A stretch of DNA of 64,000 bases from Phocoena phocoena. Lineage: Eukaryota; Chordata; Mammalia; Artiodactyla; Phocoenidae. Numbering within the stretch: the first letter of the stretch is position 1; each line of letters starts with the position of its first letter. The notes under the pieces were generated by a model. It saw only the letters and a program-made list of their open reading frames with translations. It was not told the origin of the DNA and ran no database searches. Shown piece by piece: positions 12,600-24,179 of this stretch. Position numbers and translations under genes: made by a program. The stretch is taken from contig NC_089232.1 in assembly GCF_963924675.1 (NCBI RefSeq), positions 40,304,659 through 40,368,658 of the forward strand, read 5' to 3'.

Positions 12600-12770
12600 G
12601 CATTTTTAAAAAAATGTTGACACGTATTCACTGTAATTATAATATGTAAATGGGTGAATGATATTCCATGATGTGGATACATCATGATTTACGTAACCAT
12701 TCCTGTGGGTAGATATTTAGGTTGATTCTGTTTTCACTCCTTCAGTAGGTGAGCAGATCAGAGAGTATGC
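12600..12770 (-). mobile_element. Old L1 fragment
   Basis: Antisense L1 ORF2 3' region: GATATTCCATGATGTGG...CATTCCTGTGGGTAGATATT and TTAGGTTGATTC correspond to the well-known 'attccattgtatgg...gacatttaggttg' block. Confidence 0.55.
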
Positions 12771-13410
12771 ACATCTCTTAAAATGTCTTCTGCGATGCAG
12801 AGGCCTGAACCTGTTTCCCTTATGGCTAGTCACATGTAAGGACTGTTCCAGCCCCTCCCTAATTTCTATTTATATCGTTTGTCAATAATTCTTGCTCCCA
12901 CTCTTTTATGTCATCTCTCAAAACCCTGACCTCAGTCTTCTTTCTTTTTTACTATAGTTTTCCTCTAAATGGACTATAGAGACCTCAAAAGCAACTCAGC
13001 TGAGGGATCTCAAATAGATACCTGTCTCTGAACTGTCATCATTGAGACATCCAAACCACCGTCCATCCATCTATCCACCCATCAATTATGGGCCCCCACC
13101 GCATACTCCATTTATGTGCTTTTACTGGAGATACAAAGATGAAGACATGGCCTCTGTCCTCAGGACATAAATTGATTAGTGGAGATGAGGGAAAAGATAG
13201 ACAAACAAACACCTGATTCAGCACAGTTTATACAGAGTGGATGGGTGTTCCTGGTTGGGGCTCCTAACTTGATGTGGAAAGTGGGAGGATGTGAAAGACA
13301 GTTTCCTAAAGCAGGTGACATCCACGCCGAGTTCTGAAAGATTCATGAGTATTTGACCAGGTTAAGGAGGATAACAAAGAGTGTCTTAGTCAGAGAAATA
13401 GCAAGAGAAA

Positions 13411-13434
13411 AGGAAAGGAAGAGAGAGAGAGAGA
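13411..13434. repeat. (GA)n microsatellite
   Basis: Short GA tract inside the L2 relic. Confidence 0.8.
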
Positions 13435-13472
13435 ACATGGTGTATCCGGGGAACTGTAAGCAGGTCAGTAAG

Positions 13473-13474
<2 letters not shown>

Positions 13475-13514
<40 letters not shown>
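13475..13514. repeat. (GT)20 microsatellite
   Basis: Forty bases of uninterrupted GT within the L2 relic. Likely length-polymorphic. Confidence 0.95.
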
Positions 13515-13516
<2 letters not shown>

Positions 13517-14186
13517 CCATGCACATGTGTGAAAAGCCAGTGGAACCCCGAAAGGAGCAAGAGCGTGGAATTTCTTGTCCATCACACTAAATTTAGACTT
13601 TCCTCAGAAGGTAGTAGAAGACCATTAAAGGATTTTAGGTGGGAAAGTAGCACGATTAGGTTTGTTTTTGAGGAAAGTGGGGAGAGTGACCTGCAACCGG
13701 GAAGGACAGAGGCAGGCAGAGAAGTTACGTACATGATGGAAGAGGTGATGAGGACTTAGGTGACAGTGAGATGTAGACAAGGGAGGAAATACAAAGCTAT
13801 TAAGGATGTAGAATTGACAGAAGAATTGATTGACTATTTGGAAAGGAATGAACAGGAGGCATTAATGACTCCCAGGTGGTTGTCTGGGTGGCTTACTTTT
13901 CCTACAGCTTCAGTATAGATTGGACCTGCTGAAATCATCCAAGGAAAGTTGGTCAATCGTGAGATGAGAGGAAGGTCAAGGACAAAACCCTGAAGATCAC
14001 TAGCATTTTCATGCCAGGTGTTCCTCACGAAGGATGCTGAATTTACAAGGGCCCCAAACCAAAAGCTTCCATCTTTAATTCAAGGCTCTCCAACAATACT
14101 CTCTAGCATTAAATGGTACTATAGCAGCTGCTGAAATTCTTGACATTTGTATGTGTCAATAATGGTGTAAAGTAGGCTCTATTCGT

Positions 14187-14511
14187 CTTTTTTTTTTTTG
14201 GCTGCGTCGGGTCTTAGTTGCAGGGTCTTCCTTGAGGCACGCGGCATCTTTCGTTGTGGCGCTCGGGCTTCTCTCTAGTTGTGGCATTCACGTTTTTTCT
14301 CTCTCTAGTTGTGGTGCGTGTGTTCCAGGGTCTGTGGGCTCTGTAGTTTGCGGCACACGGGCTCTCTCGTTGAGGTACCCGAGCTCAGTAGTTGGTGTGC
14401 GGGCTTAGCTGCCTCGTGGCATGTGGGATCTTAGTTCCCTGACCAGGGATCGAACCCGTGTCCCCTGCATTAGAAGGCAGATTCTTTACCACTGGACCAC
14501 CAGGGAAGTCC
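14187..14511 (-). mobile_element. CHR-type SINE (tRNA-Glu-derived), older subfamily
   Basis: The tRNA-like head is at the right end on the minus strand, starting GGACTTCCCTGGTGG and carrying a Pol III B-box (GGTTCGATCCC) read across 14446-14456. The tail is a 13-base T run at 14187-14199. At about 325 bases this is the long CHR form with extra CTCTAGTTGTGG-type repeats in the body. It sits inside an older MIR. SINEs of this group occur in whales, hippos and ruminants. Confidence 0.9.
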
Positions 14512-14645
14512 TTCTATTAGACTTTTATTGATGACAATTAGTGAGGCTAAGTAACTTACTCAAGTTTATGCAGCTGGTAAGAGGAGGAATCAACATCTAG
14601 CCCATGTCTTTCTAATGCCCAAGCCAGCTTCCTTCAACCGTGTCA
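14512..14645 (-). mobile_element. MIR SINE split by the CHR insertion
   Basis: GAGGCTAAGTAACTTACTCAAG, CAGCTGGTAAGAGGAGGAAT and the following bases are antisense MIR. The left part of the same MIR (GTAGGCTCTATT near 14172-14184) ends directly at the SINE T run, and TCTATT reappears just after the SINE. This looks like one MIR interrupted by the SINE. Confidence 0.65.
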
Positions 14646-15110
14646 CACCTTTGACACCTCAAGGTGGCTGCTCCAATCCACCATGCTAGCCCCGTCTGTA
14701 ATGCTGCTCTGCTTTATTTCCATCAATTCACCTCCAGACTTCCTCTAGGAAGCTATGTCTCCCCCTCTAAAGCATTCTTCCTGACTCATTTTATCCTCCA
14801 TTTTGTATCTCCCCCATGAATTTTTTTATATTGTTTATAGTTTGTTCTTTCTGGTTTAGATTTTGGAGCAATTCAGCCAGAATATATTGAATACTAACAG
14901 TGTGCCAGATTTGACAATAAGCACTTTGTAATATGTTACACTGTGACCTAGATCTTGGCCATGTAGATGTATGCTGCTCCTTGATGAAGTAAAAATCCCC
15001 ATGCATGTGTATTCAACCTCTTTTTAAGGTTCTGTGTTGGTAACATACAGCTGATTGTGTATTGGTGCTTGAGAAATGCTCACGATAGGGATGAATAGGT
15101 AAATGTAAGT
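14646..15110. other. Non-coding, nothing recognised
   Basis: No gene, and no repeat that I can name. Confidence 0.5.
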
Positions 15111-15190
15111 TCAATCAAGTGTTTATTGAGCACTTTCTGTGTGTTTATCACTATCCTAAAGAGTGTAAAGTACAAGTAACACAGGAATAA
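15111..15190 (-). mobile_element. MIR/L2 tail fragment
   Basis: AGTGTTTATTGAGCACTTTC followed by a diverged ACTATCCTAAAGAG block is the antisense 3' terminus shared by MIR and L2. Confidence 0.5.
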
Positions 15191-15255
15191 TCTATAGCTT
15201 TACCTATAACTATACCTGTATTCATCCATTCATTCAACTATCATTTATTTATTTT

Positions 15256-15597
15256 TAAAAAATATTTATTTATTTATTGGCTGCATTGGGTCTTTGTTGC
15301 TGCGCGTGGACTTTCTCTAGTTGTGGCGAGCGGGGGCTACTCTTCATTGCTGTGCGCGGGCTTCTCACTGCAGTGGCTTCTCGTGTTGCAGAGCGTGGGC
15401 TGTAGGTGTGTGGGCTTCAGTAGTTGTAACACGCGGGCTCAGTAGTGCCTCGCAGGCTCTAGAGCCGCAGGCTCCATAGTTGTGACGCACAGGCTTAGTT
15501 GCTCCGCAGCATGTGGGATCTTCCTGGACCAGGGCTCGAACCCGTGTCCCCTGCATTGGCAGGCAGATTCTTAACCACTGCGCCACCAGGGAAGTCC
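15256..15597 (-). mobile_element. CHR-type SINE, long form
   Basis: Head at the right end (GGACTTCCCTGGTGGCGCAG on minus, ending 15597), with an intact-looking B-box at the CGAACCCGTGTCC block near 15538-15550. The body shows several diverged 'gcgcgggctt / agtagttg' modules. The insertion lies in a TATT-rich simple repeat, which hides any target duplication. Confidence 0.9.
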
Positions 15598-15639
15598 TTG
15601 TATTTATTTATTTATTTAATTTATTCATTCATTCAGCTA

Positions 15640-16045
15640 TTATTTATTGAGAACATGCTGCATGCCTAACATACCTCCCAAAAGTACAAATATATTCAAG
15701 ATGCTTACTCTTTTTGTACGTGGGCCTCACACTGCTGTGGCCTCTCCCGTTGCGGAGCACAGGCTCCGGACACGCAGGCTCAGCGGCCATGGCTCACAGG
15801 CCCAGCCGCTCCGCAGCATGTGGGATCTTTCCGGACCAGGGCACGAACCCGTGTCCCCTGCATCGGCAGGCGGACTCTCAATCACTGAGCCACCAGGGAA
15901 GCCCCAAGATGCTTACTCTTATCTCTAATTTATAGGTGAGGAAGTAGGCTCAGAGAGATTCTGTGACTTGCCCATGGAAGCACAGCTTCTGGTGACATTG
16001 GGATTGGAACTGTGGTCTATCAGATTCCAAAGTCTGTGCTTAGAG
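15640..16045 (-). mobile_element. MIR SINE split by a CHR-2 insertion
   Basis: TATTATTTATTGAGAACATG at the left, then (after the CHR-2 element) ATAGGTGAGGAAGTAGGCTC, GTGACTTGCCCATGGAAGC and ATTGGGATTGGAACTGTGGTC at the right, read in order as one antisense MIR. The two parts are separated by the SINE and its 16-base target duplication. Confidence 0.7.
15713..15904 (-). mobile_element. CHR-2-type cetacean SINE with perfect target duplication
   Basis: Minus-strand element with head GGGCTTCCCTGGTGG at the right end and the body modules CGGAGCACAGGCTCCGGAC, GCTCAGCGGCCATGGCTCAC and GATCTTTCCGGACCAGGGC. It is flanked by a perfect 16-base duplication, CAAGATGCTTACTCTT, at 15697-15712 and 15905-15920. 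The tail is short. The clean duplication points to a fairly recent insertion. Confidence 0.95.
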
Positions 16046-16736
16046 GGAGAGAGAAAGAAAGGACGGAAAGAGGGAGGAAAAAAGGAAGATGAGAAAAAAG
16101 GAATAGACATTTTAAAATAAATAAACATGTAATACAGGTAATCAATTTAGGAGACAGAAATTTGGACTTACATTGGTGTCGAGAAGGGTGCCTGGCAAGC
16201 ACAGACTAAATGTGGTCACAGAGGCACACATTTTCTTTCATCGTCTAAAGAGAGGGAATGCTCTTCATGAATGTGACTTGTTCTAGAGCATATCGCAGAC
16301 CTTAAAAAAATCTTAGGAAGAGAAATATCCTGGAAGATAAAATCCATGAAACCAATGGGTAGCCAACCTTTCTCAGAGGTGCTACAATTGAGGCTTCGTT
16401 GATATGGCACACAGAGCAGAACATCTGATAATATAGTAAATGAGCTGGGAAACCTAACAGTCACTTGGCTCTACTGTACAAATATTTAAAGGTATCAAAG
16501 TTAATAACTTATATAATAATACAAACTAAGATAATGTCAGATGTGGGAGCTGGTTTACTCCCATGTCCTGCTTTGGGGGCTGCTGAGATCTCTGCTGTGC
16601 TGTTCTATTAACATGGTTGCTCACGTAACAGAACTAAATGTTCTACACTTTCTTTCACTGACATTCAGTTTCTCACTGGAACAAGTGGCACCCAATTTCC
16701 TCTTGTCTGTGCCTATAGCAAAGCCACCTAGGAAGC
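16046..16736. other. Non-coding; GA-rich tract then unique DNA
   Basis: 16043-16105 is GA-rich. The remainder carries overlapping short open frames on both strands with no recognisable product. Confidence 0.5.
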
Positions 16737-17066
16737 CAGGCTTGGCAAATTTTTTCTGTAAAAGGCCAGAGAGTAAATATTTTAGGCTTTTGGGACCATA
16801 TAGTCTCTGTTGCAACAATTCAACACTGTGGTTTGTAGTGTGAAAGCAGCCACAGGTAAAACGTACGGAATGAGTGTGTGTGTTCCATAAAACTTTTCTT
16901 ATGGGCACTGAAATTTGAATTTAATAATATTTTCATATGTCAAAAAATTGAATTCTTTTGATTTTTGAACCCACTTAAAAATGTAAAAACTCTTCTTAGC
17001 TTGTGGCTGCGCACAAACGGGTAGTGGGCTGTATTTGGCCTGCAGCCCCTAGTTTGCCGACCCCTG
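16737..17066 (-). mobile_element. hAT-type non-autonomous DNA transposon relic (about 330 bases)
   Basis: The ends are inverted: CAGGCTTGGCAAATT at the left and AGTTTGCCGACCCCTG at 17051-17066. Inside are TAAATATTTTAGGCTTTTGG and GTAGTGGGCTGTATTTGGCC, which match a widespread mammalian hAT family read in reverse. Flanks AGGAAGC and ACGGAAGC may be remains of the 8-base target duplication. A second copy in the opposite direction is at 29581. Confidence 0.75.
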
Positions 17067-19679
17067 CACGGAAGCACAGAAATCTTAGGGTGCTTGGACT
17101 CTTCTATGTACTTAGGTTAGCTTTCCAGAAGGAAGTGGTTAGCTAACTCCATTAGTGCCTCTGAGCTTCAACTATTAATTGACATTATTTCTTAATTCCC
17201 AGCTATATTTTAAGGTATGAACCTAAGGAATTTTAAAGTCGTTATGTGGGTGAGGGACTGTTAAAAATAAATCCTTCAGGTTTAGAAGTGGTAGAGAGGG
17301 AATAGAAGGTGTTAGCAAATCCAGGTGTTTTCAGGCAAGCGGTTCAAAAAGCGTCGAGGTGGGCCACAAGTCGCCGCTGAAGGTCATGGGTAGCACTTTG
17401 CGTCTTCTCTTTATGTACTTTATGCCTCTCATAAAATAAAGTTAAAGCAGTTTAATTTAACAGTCTAATTAGTAATGGATTTTTCATTTTATCTTTTTGA
17501 CTGTGCAATACAAAGATGAGATCTGGATTTGACTAGGGCCAGGAAAGGATATTTATATAATAGTAGTTTAAATTAGGGCTTTCCGACAGCAGCATCTAGA
17601 TGGAAAAGGATCTGTTCCTGTTTGATTGCTAAAGAATTGGTGGGTGTGGGGGGAGATATAGCTGTATATTTTCTCCAAATAAGAGGTCCCGTAATTGGGG
17701 GTGCCCTTTGAGTCTCACTTCAACATCATGCATTTCCTTCCTTATTTTATACGTGGTCAACAGAAAGGATAAAACCACTGTTGTGTTGGCTGTATCCAAG
17801 GGTGGAGGGTGCTGAGTTTACTGTCTCCACTAACATTTTATTTGTTCTTCTTTGTAACAGTGTTCCCTGCGGGCTAAGTGTGAGTTCCTTTTCTTCTCTT
17901 TCAATCTTACTCTCTCACATTGGAAATGGGGGTGGGGGAACCTTGCCCAACAGATCTAGAAATCCAGCACCTTGAGATTCATTTTCTTAATTGGTTTTAC
18001 ACCTCTGAGCCACAGCATGAGGGGCTGGGGCAAAGATGAAGCCTGGAGTAAAGGCTTGATCTTGAAACTTGACCAAGAATTGAGAGAGCCGTCACCCCAG
18101 GGAATTCAGTGAGACTGTACAAGTGCCCTCATTTTAGAAGGGGAAGGATGGGCGAGAGGCTACGGGACCATGGTTGATTCATACTTTTCCTGTATAAGCC
18201 AGAGAAATGGCTACTTTTAAATTTGACCTTGAGATTTAATCTCTCTAGAATCATTTAATCCTCTTCCCCCACTTCAAGTGATCAGCCCCAAAACAGCAAG
18301 GACTATCCCCACAGATGTAATAGTCACTAGAGAACATACAGCTTTTCAAGCTGAAAATAGGATTTTTTTTTTTTATGAGCAATCCTGTCAAAACACAGAG
18401 GAAGTCCCTCAACCCATCAAAAAAAAAAAATCCTTGAAAAGTCCATGTTTCCATTCGTGCTGTAACAAATCTGTCCATTTGGGGGGGTCTCTAATTTATT
18501 TTAAAAATAAGATGCCTACAGTTTCCTAAGCTGTATTTTGTAAGGCGGCAGCGACTGACACATATTTTCTAGCATTTTGGTAAAGACAAAAACATGTGTC
18601 TCCTTTGGAAAACAAGGTGTTTTCCAATGATGTACATTCAACTTATATTTTGAAAAACAATACTTTTTATTCTAAAAAAGCAGCCCTCTCCATGCACACA
18701 GTACAGGTGGACGTGTGCAGAGCTCAGCCTCCACTGGCCCTCCTTCCATGTTTGGGAGAAGAGGGCTCCAGCCTCCAGGTCAGGGGTGTTCGATTCACAT
18801 GTTCTGTGAGTGCCCTGAGTTCTGCTTCTGCTCCAGCTTTAAGGTGGGCTTCTTCTTCAGCTCCCTGGGGATTGCAACCCCAAGGTCCTGGAGCCAGTGA
18901 GCATCTCAGGTTAATTGTAGGAGTTCTCTTTCCCCACCCACAGAGATGAACACAGAGAAACCAATTTGGTAGTTACTCTGCCTCCTGGTGCCCTCCTGAA
19001 TTACTCCAGGAATAAACTAAGCCAAAGGTGTATTTACGCAAATCTGGGTGGAAAAATCGTTTACATAACTGGGCACTGGCTCCACACAGCTGATTTTCTT
19101 CTTGGGGATGCAAAATCTGGGAGGTGAGAGGGCTGGCAGAGAGAAGAAGTGGTCTCGAAGGTGAGGGGAGTGGGTGGGTTACAGTGCAGGGGAAAGCTAT
19201 GTTCTTCCAGGTGAAGTTAACTGGACGCTGTAAATGGCAGAAAGGAAGGCTTGAGATGGCTTCACCCACTCTGGCTGATTCATTTCATTAAGTTTGGACA
19301 AAGCCTTGGTTGTGGGTTTTTTTGTCATTTATATCCATAGTACCAGGCATCCTCCTGTAAATAAGTCTGGTTTAGAGTAGTCTTCCCTTTGCTGCCAGGC
19401 TTATATAGTTCAAAATTGCGAGGCTTAGGTACTCATGTCCAGAGGAGGATGTTTTCAGAGGGAGACAAAAGGGAGAGGGAGATTGAGACATTGAAGCGGT
19501 TGCATCCTTGCTTCCCCTTTGGGTTGCTGGGAATGGGCTGTGTTTCAGCCAAAGGAGAAACAAAGGATGGCACAGAGAAAGCAGGTTCGCTGAGAGGCTA
19601 ACCCTTGCTTCCTGAGTGAAGGTAAAGAAAGAGCACAGAAAGAAGTGTCAGGGACCACTGGCACCTGTTATCGGTCATT
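17067..19679. other. Mostly unique non-coding DNA
   Basis: No gene or named repeat. The 117-codon plus open frame at 18596-18949 and the 98-codon minus frame at 18973-19269 show no domain or splice context that I trust. An A/T inverted repeat lies at 18360-18433. Confidence 0.45.
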
Positions 19680-20160
19680 AACAAACGACCATGTACTGCT
19701 AATCTGTGATCATAAAAAGGCCATCTGCTAATGCTCAAAGGTCATTAAGACGCCAGCCGTGTTTACTCTGTTCTCATTGGCTAGGCCAGTCATTCCTAAG
19801 AAAAAAGGAGCTTAAATGGTTGCTGTGGTGGGGCCCGCTTGTGCTGCTCTCGTTCTGGGCCTGTCAGTGTTTCCTTATAAATCCCTGCTCTCGTGATTTA
19901 AACAGCCACAAAAAGAACAGGCTGCCTGTGTGTGCATGCATGTGTGCCCACATGTACATGTTCTTTTCCTCTTCACAGAGGGGAAGATTTGAGGTGTGCC
20001 ATCTTGATTCCATCCATGTTCAAAGATATTCATTGGAAAGGAAAGGTCGTTTCTTCATTTGGGGTCCTTTTTCGCTTAACCTGACTGATGGACCTATCTT
20101 GGATAATAGCCTGCCCACAGTCCCTAAAAAATGCTATCCTTGATAAAATTAAATATCTTC
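19680..20160. other. Repeat-free block containing a 145-codon open frame
   Basis: No repeat recognised. A plus frame at 19706-20143 is open for 145 codons but includes a TGTGTGCATGCATGTGTG-type simple tract, has no domain, and is not in a convincing gene setting. I judge it fortuitous. The block is a candidate for a conservation check. Confidence 0.3.
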
Positions 20161-20625
20161 CCAAAGAAGAGTCATTATCCCAATTTGACAGAAATTTCTG
20201 GCTCTTCCATGCTGTGGAGAGAATTGGGTTGCATGTAGGTTGACCAAAGATGGGATTACAGTGTCAGGAATGTTCCCTGTTGAGGGAACCTACTGAATTA
20301 AAGCTTACCTCCCTTTCTGCATGCTTCTCTTGTCTTCCCAAAAGTTATCGGATGGGTTACCCAATTTATTTTGTTTCTCTGACCTTTTCAAAAGGATTTA
20401 TATAAGTAGTTCTCTCTAAGGAGGAGAGTGGAAATGATTTCTTTTTTCTTCAAGATACCAGTGAATTCACAGGAACTTGTCAGGGTGATAGGAACATGTT
20501 GAATGTTTAAAGGTATTGATAATATTAAAGCAGCTAGCTAGAACTAAGTAATCTCATTTTTATATATGTACACACATGCAAGAGTGATAGATATCTCCTT
20601 AGAACTCTAAGCAATTGCTCGTTCG

Positions 20626-20666
20626 TCCCTTCCTTCTTTCCTCCCTCCCTTCCTTCCTTCCTTTCT
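20626..20666. repeat. (CCTT)n microsatellite
   Basis: Pyrimidine tract of CCTT/CCCT units, about 40 bases. Confidence 0.85.
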
Positions 20667-20921
20667 TATAAATTTTCTTGTCTCCTCTTCTAGGAATCTC
20701 CTGGAAAAGGACAGATTAAAAACAAAGCTCTGTGTGTAAACTAATTGACCAAAGGACTGAAAACCAAGTTATGTAGTTTTAACATTGTACTTGCTTATTG
20801 TGGCTGTGGCGAAGGTGGCTCTGATCAGTGGGTAGCCTTACAGACCACGTGTTCGACTACCTGGCCACAGCAGGTAGGGAAGACAGAGTCCACTTCTAAA
20901 AGTAGAACTTTTAGCAATAGT

Positions 20922-20984
20922 CTGTGTGTGTGTGTGTGCGTGTGTGTGTGTGTGTGTGCATGCACATGCGTGCACATGTGCATG
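20922..20984. repeat. (TG)n microsatellite with a GCATGCAC tail
   Basis: TG dinucleotides interrupted by single GC steps, followed by alternating GCATGCACATG. All alternating purine-pyrimidine. Confidence 0.9.
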
Positions 20985-23329
20985 TCTACGTATTTGGGGG
21001 TGAAACAAGCAAGGATGGTCAGACTTTCAAGGTTATATCAACAGACCTGTGTGCTTAACTAAGATTTTCAAAACCGCAGGCAGATTTTTTTATCTTCTGA
21101 GATTCTTTAGTGATGGAGACCAAGATTGCTGTTTTGATTTTTCCTCCTTCATTTATGATAAAACCACCGTTTCTCATCATATCCTTGCCTTTCATCTCTG
21201 CCAATTAACTAAGTAGCCAGAGCCTTGTTTTGAAAAGTTCTGAGTAGTTAGTAAGCTCTTTTTTTTCTGAGCCAAGTCAATGTGTCCTCTGGAGGCCTCT
21301 GAATGAGGGGTCTGTCCACTGCCCCACCCCTGTCTGCCTGTTAGTGCAGGCCTGGGCTTAATCTTTCGTATTCAGCGAGTTGGAAGGCGGGGTGGGAGTT
21401 ATAGCACAGGGGGTGGGTGGTGACCGCAGGTGGCTGAAGAAAGAGGGTCTTGTTCTCATGATGCTAAACGGTTGGTTAGCACTGCTTTTACTGTGAAATT
21501 CAGCTTCTGTCACTTCATGGCTAATTGCTTTATTATTCTCAGATCCAGATTGGACCTGATTTAGTTCTGTCAGGAGCCATGACTCTCCCTGGCATTGGGC
21601 CAGGATCCTTTCGATCCTTTGATCTGAGGTTTTATAATCACATTACCGTTCAGACTGAGGCAGGAGGCACGGGGCTTTGCTGCTTCTTTCTACTTACTGG
21701 GGCACAGGTTTGCTCAGTAGGCAGATGGAGTGTGACTCTGACCTGGGCAGGGTTTGAGGAATGGAGTCTTCTCTGTAACTCAGTTTCTCCTCGATCTTAG
21801 GCTTTATGAGTTTAATTTGTTTTCCTTCCTCCATCCAGCCCAAAATGCACTTGCCCCTTCAGTGGGTTTATTTTCAACCATCTCAACATTGAACGGTAGG
21901 TAAGGTTTTGCCTTCCTTTTTTGCTAATGCTTTTTTGCACCAGCTGGCCGTCCTTACCGGGAAACAAGTCAACAGGTAGTGAAAATGACCTCTCGTAATC
22001 GTCAAGAGCGGCTGACTGGCCCCCATCGATTGTTCTGGGATCCAGACGCCAGGGCTGAAAACGTCCAGTGGCCCACAGGCTGAGTTGTTAGCGTGCCTGT
22101 GCCTGGTGAGGGCGATGAACGGGAGCATCGGCCTGGGATTGTTAGTAGGCGGGGCTGTAAAATGTCGGCCAGGCCGGAGTCGCAGATGCACCACAGAGCT
22201 CTTTCAAGCCCTTATTCCCGTGATCCACTTGTAACTATTTTTAACCTTATTAAAAAGGAGCAAAATGCTTCAGCTTCACAAGTGCACGCTAGAGTCTTGC
22301 AGTGTATTTCTTTGCTTTATAACTCCACCTTTGATTCAGAAGTCCAGCGAGCGCGAGAACTTGGATAAACATAAATCTCCTCCAGGTCTGCTCCAGGGGC
22401 CCAGACGCAGTTAGGGATGTGCTAGAGACGGACCCTGGGTCTCCAGCTGGAGCAGAGGGGGAGGAGAAGCTCCCCTCTTTGGATTTTCAGGCAGCTCCAT
22501 CTTCAATTCAATCTTGCAAAGACAGAATTTGTGGCATCTGTGTAATAGAAACACAGACAGAAGTCAGAAGCATGCACCCAGGCAGCTTATGTCTGATAAC
22601 GTGAGCTCCATGTGACCAGTTTTCCAGCACAGGGTCAGCAGGCCCGCAGAAGCCAACTGCGGGACGGAGAGGCAGAAGTGGGGCTGGCATTACTGAGGGA
22701 TTTTTGTCTCTTTTTTTTCACTTTTCACGTGGCAGCTCCTCTTGTATTGGCGGCAGGACCTAAAAATCTCGTTTATAATTTCTTCTAAGCTTTCTAGCTT
22801 GGAAAGTCTTTGCAAACTTTTGGAAGGACTTTCGGGGGCCTGGCATAATCTTGGTCTGAAGTACCTGCACGGGTCTCTTTTTTTGTCATGATTCAAAACA
22901 GAAAGAGACTCTTGCCTGCCATGATGATTTAGGTTCAGGTGCCCACTGCGTAAAGAAGCCCAAATTGAACTAAGTTTCAGGTCATCAACAAGGGGTCCTG
23001 AGATGAGCGGACATGATAGCAGAAGTTTTGGGCTTGAAACCTTAACAGTCATTGCAGAGTGTCTGTTCTGTGTGCTGTGCCGGGATGGAAGGAGCAGTGC
23101 CTAGGACAAATAACACAAGACTTCTGTCCTCTGGGAGCTTATCATCTTATTATCCATGTCACAACCAGTTATGGAGCTGTATAGGACAGTGCACGACTAG
23201 GATTAGAGAGTTAACACCAGTGGAGGTCAGAGAAGAAAATATTTGTGGTGGCAGGACAGGTCAAGAAAGGCTGATGAGAGCAGGGGCACCTCAATTCTCA
23301 GCTACTGTTAAGTGTAGACTGTAATGGGC
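20985..23329. other. Unique DNA; candidate regulatory block at about 21.9-22.4 kb
   Basis: No gene. 21935-22400 is repeat-free, more GC- and CpG-rich than its surroundings and dense in E-box-like and GC motifs. Several short open frames overlap on both strands (for example 103 codons on minus at 21883-22194 and 120 codons on minus at 22690-23052), none recognisable. It may be an enhancer. This is inferred from composition alone. Confidence 0.3.
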
Positions 23330-23855
23330 ATCGGGTATTTTGACCGTTGGTGATTACTTCTCCCCATTCACTTCTGGCAACAACATTCTTTTTACTGTGG
23401 GAAAAATACATTCCACATGATTGGTTCAACTTGGCTGCCCCACCCAAGGACTGGGCATGTGACTGGAGTCTCGCCAGGCTCACCGCCATGGCTGTATTGA
23501 TTGGTTCAAGGCTGGACACCTGACTCAATCTGGCCAATCATAATCCTCCTGAGACTTTCTTGACAGAGCTGTAGGGAAGGCTTGCTCTTTTTCTCTGGGA
23601 TTGCCAGGCTGGAAATGTGAGAGTGAGGGCCCGCTAGCAGCTCTCCTGGCACCGTGTGAAGAGAGCCAGTTTAAGCTGAACGGAGATAAGCAGAGGTAAG
23701 AAATGGCAAGAGAAACAGACACCCTTTGGTGACATCATTTGAACTTCCATATCTAGCTGTGTCTGAAGCCAGTTATGTGGGATGGTCATTTCTTTTATCT
23801 CTGCTAGCTTGAGTCAGGTTCTATAAGCTATAACTGGAAGAATCTGACTAATACA
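23330..23855 (+). mobile_element. MLT1-like (ERVL-MaLR) LTR
   Basis: Landmarks in order: GATTGGTTCAAGGCTGGACA, then TCTGGCCAATCATAATCC, CTCTTTTTCTCTGGGATTGC, GTGACATCATTTGAAC, and the typical terminus GAATCTGACTAATACA at 23840-23855. The left end is approximate. It is an old solo LTR with no coding sequence. Confidence 0.7.
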
Positions 23856-24179
23856 GGATGGCTGGGGTGTGATGATAGAAACGTTTCAGGGAAGCAGGGT
23901 GTTGGTTTCTGTGGTGGTGCTGGTGGCTCATAAACAATATAACTTCACCCAAAACAAAATCTGTCACCCTGGCTAGCTTTTTTCTCTTGAAGACCGGCTT
24001 GGTGAGAATGTATACAATCGAAGCAAGACGAAAAGTTTATCAGTACTGAGCCCAATGCTTCCATTTTTAGAAATATATTTGTCAGGTTGAGTCCCTCCTC
24101 AGGCCTTCTCCACCTTCCCCAGAACCCTCATTGTCACCATATATTCTACCTAGAACACACTTTGAAACGTGATACTTTG
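23856..24179. other. Non-coding, nothing recognised
   Basis: Unique DNA between the LTR and an L2 tail. Confidence 0.5.

Larger units (their letters stand above)
13085..14030 (-). mobile_element. L2 LINE, about 0.95 kb of the 3' half
   Basis: Read on the minus strand this follows the order of an L2 element from the end of the reverse-transcriptase frame into the 3' UTR. On the plus strand the landmarks are GGAGATACAAAGATGAAGAC, then CTGTCCTCAGGACATA, AGGTGACATCC...GAGTTCTGAAAG, ACCATTAAAGGATTTTAGG, and ATTAATGACTCCCAGGTGG. It is broken by a (GT)20 microsatellite and has no open frame of any length. L2 stopped moving before the placental radiation, so this is a fossil. Confidence 0.75.

Noticed and set aside
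15365..15935. Arg/Pro/Ala-rich open frames at 15.4-15.9, 26.8-27.1, 36.2-36.5, 51.0 and 59.1 kb
   Set aside because: All are translations of CHR SINEs. The similarity between them reflects the repeat, not a gene family.
19706..20143. 145-codon plus open frame
   Set aside because: Contains a TG-type simple tract, no domain, no start or splice context that I can support.
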